In this document: in pieces, positions 5,336-7,257 of the stretch
Position numbering within the stretch: position 1 is the first letter of the stretch
How the letters are laid out: every line of letters starts with the position of its first letter
Assembly: GCA_002714745.1 (NCBI GenBank)
Contig: PAYF01000001.1
Location: 10,050 to 17,306 of the forward strand
Source of the DNA: Methanobacteriota archaeon
GTDB taxonomy: Archaea > Thermoplasmatota > Poseidoniia > Poseidoniales > Thalassarchaeaceae
Length of the DNA: 7,257 bases
Direction: 5' to 3'
Made by a program: the position numbers and the translations under genes
The notes under the pieces: model-generated
Databases searched by the model: none
What the model was told of the DNA's origin: nothing
Seen by the model: the letters and a program-made list of their open reading frames with translations, nothing else

Positions 5336-6802
5336 TCAGGGGGTGACGCGACTTCGATCTCGTGGAAATAGAACTACTTCACGCACGTTACCCGATCCTG
5401 TAAGGACCATCAAAAGTCTAGCTACTCCCAATCCCCAGCCAGCATGAGGTGGCGCTCCGTAGCGGAAACCATCAGTGTAGAATGTGAAGTCGGCTGGCTC
5501 TAGACCCATGTTTCTCAAATTCTGCTCAAGGACGTCGACTCGATGCTCACGCTGACCTCCACTGGTCATCTCATCGCGCCCGTAGTTGAGGTCGAAACCA
5601 CGACTCAATTGACCTCCAGACAAGCCTTTCTCCTCTTCCTTGTGGTGGATATAGAAAGGTTTCATCGACATTGGCCAGCGAGGGATGAAGTGGAACCCCG
5701 GATACTCGGCAGCGATAATGTCGCAGTGATGACTCTCGATATCATCGCCCCACTCAATCTCACCCCCTCCAGCTTTGACAATCTCTATTGCTTCACAGTA
5801 CGAAATGCGTGGGAATGGGACGCTTGGAACTTCGACGCTTACAGACTCTTGGCCCCGACTTGCACGGTACTCGTTTACCACATCGAGGAGGCCCTGATCA
5901 TTAGCAGCGACCTCGCTCCAGATGCGGTGAATCATTCGCTCTTGAACCCCCATAACATCCTCGTCGTTCATCCAAGCTCCCTCGATGTCGAAGGAGATGA
6001 ACTCATTGAGATGCCTGTAGGTATCGTGCTTCTCTGCCCTGAAGGCAGGACCGATTTCGAAGACACGCTCGAGCCCACCGAGAACCGCCAGTTGCTTGTA
6101 CAGTTGCGGACTTTGAGAGAGATATGCATCGGTCTCGAAGTACTTCATCGGGAATAGATTGGTACCTCCTTCGGCGGCAGCGGCGATAATTTTCGGTGTG
6201 TTAATCTCCTGAAATCCCTCAGATATGAGATGGTCACGCCCATATTGCAGTACCTTGCTGCGAAGCTGAAACATTGCATTCACATGTTCTCGCCTCAGAT
6301 CTAGATGACGGTTGTCCAATCTGACATCCAAACCAACATTAACTTCGTCGGTTATTCCTACTGGTAGAGGGGTGGCCGCGTTGGCCAGAATGGATGCAGA
6401 AGTGACGCTGACTTCGTACTCTGGAGGGGGAACCGGCTCTCCTTCAGCTACTTTGGGCGGACGCTTCTGAGCTACTGTGCCAGTGACTTGGATAGTTGAT
6501 TCGCGAGTTGCAGACTGTATTGAATCGAATATCGATTCATCCATGTTATCTCTTTTCAGGAACGCCTGGATTTTGCCAGTCCCATCTCGTAGCATTAGGA
6601 AGCAGATTGCGCCTCTACCACGGACCGTCTCTGCGTATCCTGAGATAGTGACCTCCTCGCCAATCATCTCAGCGCCGCCCGAGGCAACTTCTCCTATTGT
6701 GTGAGACCGATAGGCAGTAGGCATCCATCCGCTACTGTCTCTCATGACCCTCTCGTGTCGGGACGGGGTTTTGAATGGTATCGGGCCATGAGGCTTAATC
6801 AT
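5336..6802 (-). CDS. aspS: Aspartyl-tRNA synthetase, archaeal type (possibly non-discriminating)
   Basis: Charges tRNA-Asp with aspartate in the cytosol. Layout: an N-terminal OB-fold anticodon-binding domain (about 31-140), then a class II catalytic core. Motif 1 lies around GFQEINTPKII (196-206), the Asp-binding QSPQLYKQ at 230-237, motif 2 around FRAEKHDTYRHLNEF (254-268), SGGQREHR at 414-421 and motif 3 at GWGLGVARLL (455-464). No bacterial GAD insertion is present. Archaeal enzymes are about 430-440 residues; this frame gives 488. Part of the excess is 26-30 leading residues, so ATG 6745 (residue 20, with GAGAGGG upstream) may be the true start; the rest includes a Pro-rich insert (112-127). 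The position of the discriminating Trp26 of T. kodakarensis AspRS aligns with Glu58 and Lys85 with about Pro126, suggesting relaxed tRNA specificity. In motif 3 the usual acid before Arg462 is Ala461. The identity is very secure; the specificity is inference. Confidence 0.96.
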   Translation of the reverse strand: MIKPHGPIPFKTPSRHERVMRDSSGWMPTAYRSHTIGEVASGGAEMIGEEVTISGYAETVRGRGAICFLMLRDGTGKIQAFLKRDNMDESIFDSIQSATRESTIQVTGTVAQKRPPKVAEGEPVPPPEYEVSVTSASILANAATPLPVGITDEVNVGLDVRLDNRHLDLRREHVNAMFQLRSKVLQYGRDHLISEGFQEINTPKIIAAAAEGGTNLFPMKYFETDAYLSQSPQLYKQLAVLGGLERVFEIGPAFRAEKHDTYRHLNEFISFDIEGAWMNDEDVMGVQERMIHRIWSEVAANDQGLLDVVNEYRASRGQESVSVEVPSVPFPRISYCEAIEIVKAGGGEIEWGDDIESHHCDIIAAEYPGFHFIPRWPMSMKPFYIHHKEEEKGLSGGQLSRGFDLNYGRDEMTSGGQREHRVDVLEQNLRNMGLEPADFTFYTDGFRYGAPPHAGWGLGVARLLMVLTGSGNVREVVLFPRDRSRVTP

Positions 6803-7257
6803 CCGTCAATTTTCTTAGATACGACTTGTCGAGCTCAGGGGGAAAAGCAATCCATCTAATCAGAACAAAATTGAAAAATCCAAAAACACAGGTATTGATT
6901 AACCAAGCAATTCTGTGGTGCACGAGAAGAACTTCGACCATCAAGTAATGAGATGATGTTGTGACTACTAGTTGGCCCGTATATGTCCAAAAGGCCCTAT
7001 TCATACTCCTGAAGTATGAAAATGTAGATTTGAAAGTGAATCTGTAATGCATAAAGTGCGATTCAATATTTCCAATAGCATTTGATACCGCCCAAGCGGC
7101 TACCGCGGTGTGGGCGGGCCAGAGATCGACCCAATAAAGGGCCTCATAGAGGATCCAACAGAAGAAGAAATTGAAGGTTCCAACAATGTTGAATTTTAGA
7201 AATTCATTGATTATTACTCTGAAGTTCCAACCCACATCAGTGATTCTACTTTTGAAG
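6795..7257 (-). CDS. GtrA-like polytopic membrane protein (5' end probably outside the window)
   Basis: A small membrane protein of the GtrA family (PF04138-like), thought to help move polyprenyl-linked sugars or support glycosyltransferases at the membrane. Counting from the internal GTG at 7235, four hydrophobic segments lie near residues 13-33, 38-58, 82-104 and 108-128. The family's loop after segment 2 is seen as NIESHFMHYRFTF, and the last helix ends in NFVLIRWIAF. A basic/acidic tail (LDKSYLRKLTDD) follows. The reading frame stays open upstream of the GTG to the window edge (encoding FKSRITDV), so the N-terminus is not certain. The protein may start just outside, or be the C-terminal part of a GT2 glycosyltransferase-GtrA fusion, an arrangement common in archaea. 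Its DNA is clearly AT-richer than the other genes (18 G/C in the 60 bases 6841-6900). Its stop codon overlaps the aspS start by 8 bases. Confidence 0.85.
   Translation of the reverse strand, partial: FKSRITDVGWNFRVIINEFLKFNIVGTFNFFFCWILYEALYWVDLWPAHTAVAAWAVSNAIGNIESHFMHYRFTFKSTFSYFRSMNRAFWTYTGQLVVTTSSHYLMVEVLLVHHRIAWLINTCVFGFFNFVLIRWIAFPPELDKSYLRKLTDD

Noticed and set aside
5329..5340. Perfect 12-base palindrome CCTGAATTCAGG over the aspS stop codon.
   Set aside because: A 12-base palindrome is expected about once or twice by chance in a window this size. It has no loop or T-run to act as a terminator.
5543..6157. A 204-codon open frame on the plus strand opposite aspS.
   Set aside because: It lies wholly inside the well-supported aspS gene, shows no domain, and is explained by codon bias of the true gene on the other strand.
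5336..6802. aspS read as asparaginyl-tRNA synthetase.
   Set aside because: The QSPQLYKQ and SGGQREHR segments are those of AspRS rather than AsnRS.
1..7257. CRISPR arrays, insertion sequences, tRNA or rRNA genes, attachment sites.
   Set aside because: No regular direct repeats, terminal inverted repeats with a transposase, or cloverleaf-like segments were seen. The window is nearly all protein-coding.

Overview
The window is almost entirely coding, and every supported gene lies on the minus strand. The aspartyl-tRNA synthetase is of the archaeal type: it has no bacterial GAD insertion and it ends in the archaeal-style FPRDRSRVTP tail. Several start codons follow GGTG- or GGAGG-like ribosome binding sites, genes are tightly overlapped, and the base composition is moderate. 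Together these suggest a planktonic euryarchaeon, for example a marine Poseidoniia (Group II) genome. That lineage call is inference; nothing in the window proves it.

In the direction of transcription (high to low coordinates) there are two blocks. Block A (7257 to 5090) holds the 3' part of a GtrA-type membrane protein, aspS, and a small 75-residue protein of unknown function. The GtrA stop overlaps the aspS start by 8 bases, and 18 bases separate aspS from the small gene. The GtrA gene is clearly AT-richer than the rest.

A 60-base AT-rich gap with several small dyads (5030-5089) separates the blocks and is the likely promoter of block B. Block B (5029 to beyond position 1) is a compact five-gene run: a stand-alone formyltransferase-fold protein, a short-chain dehydrogenase/reductase (SDR), a luciferase-like flavin monooxygenase, an L-asparaginase II-family amidohydrolase, and an aldehyde dehydrogenase cut by the window edge. 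Gaps inside the run are 8 bases or less, and the last junction is a TGATG stop/start overlap, so the five proteins are probably co-transcribed and work together.

The aldehyde dehydrogenase most resembles the ALDH8A1 / 2-aminomuconate-semialdehyde dehydrogenase group. The SDR resembles a family that, as I recall, sits in bacterial kynurenine-pathway clusters. Block B may therefore be an oxidative catabolic route for an amino-aromatic or aminomuconate-like compound (monooxygenase, dehydrogenases, amide hydrolysis, handling of a one-carbon group). Two of its enzymes have altered canonical active-site residues: the SDR has Ser/Arg where Tyr/Lys are expected, and the asparaginase-like protein has Glu where the zinc-binding Lys is expected. 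This makes block B the best candidate here for undescribed chemistry. The ring-cleavage or deaminase genes that would confirm a kynurenine-type route are not in the window.
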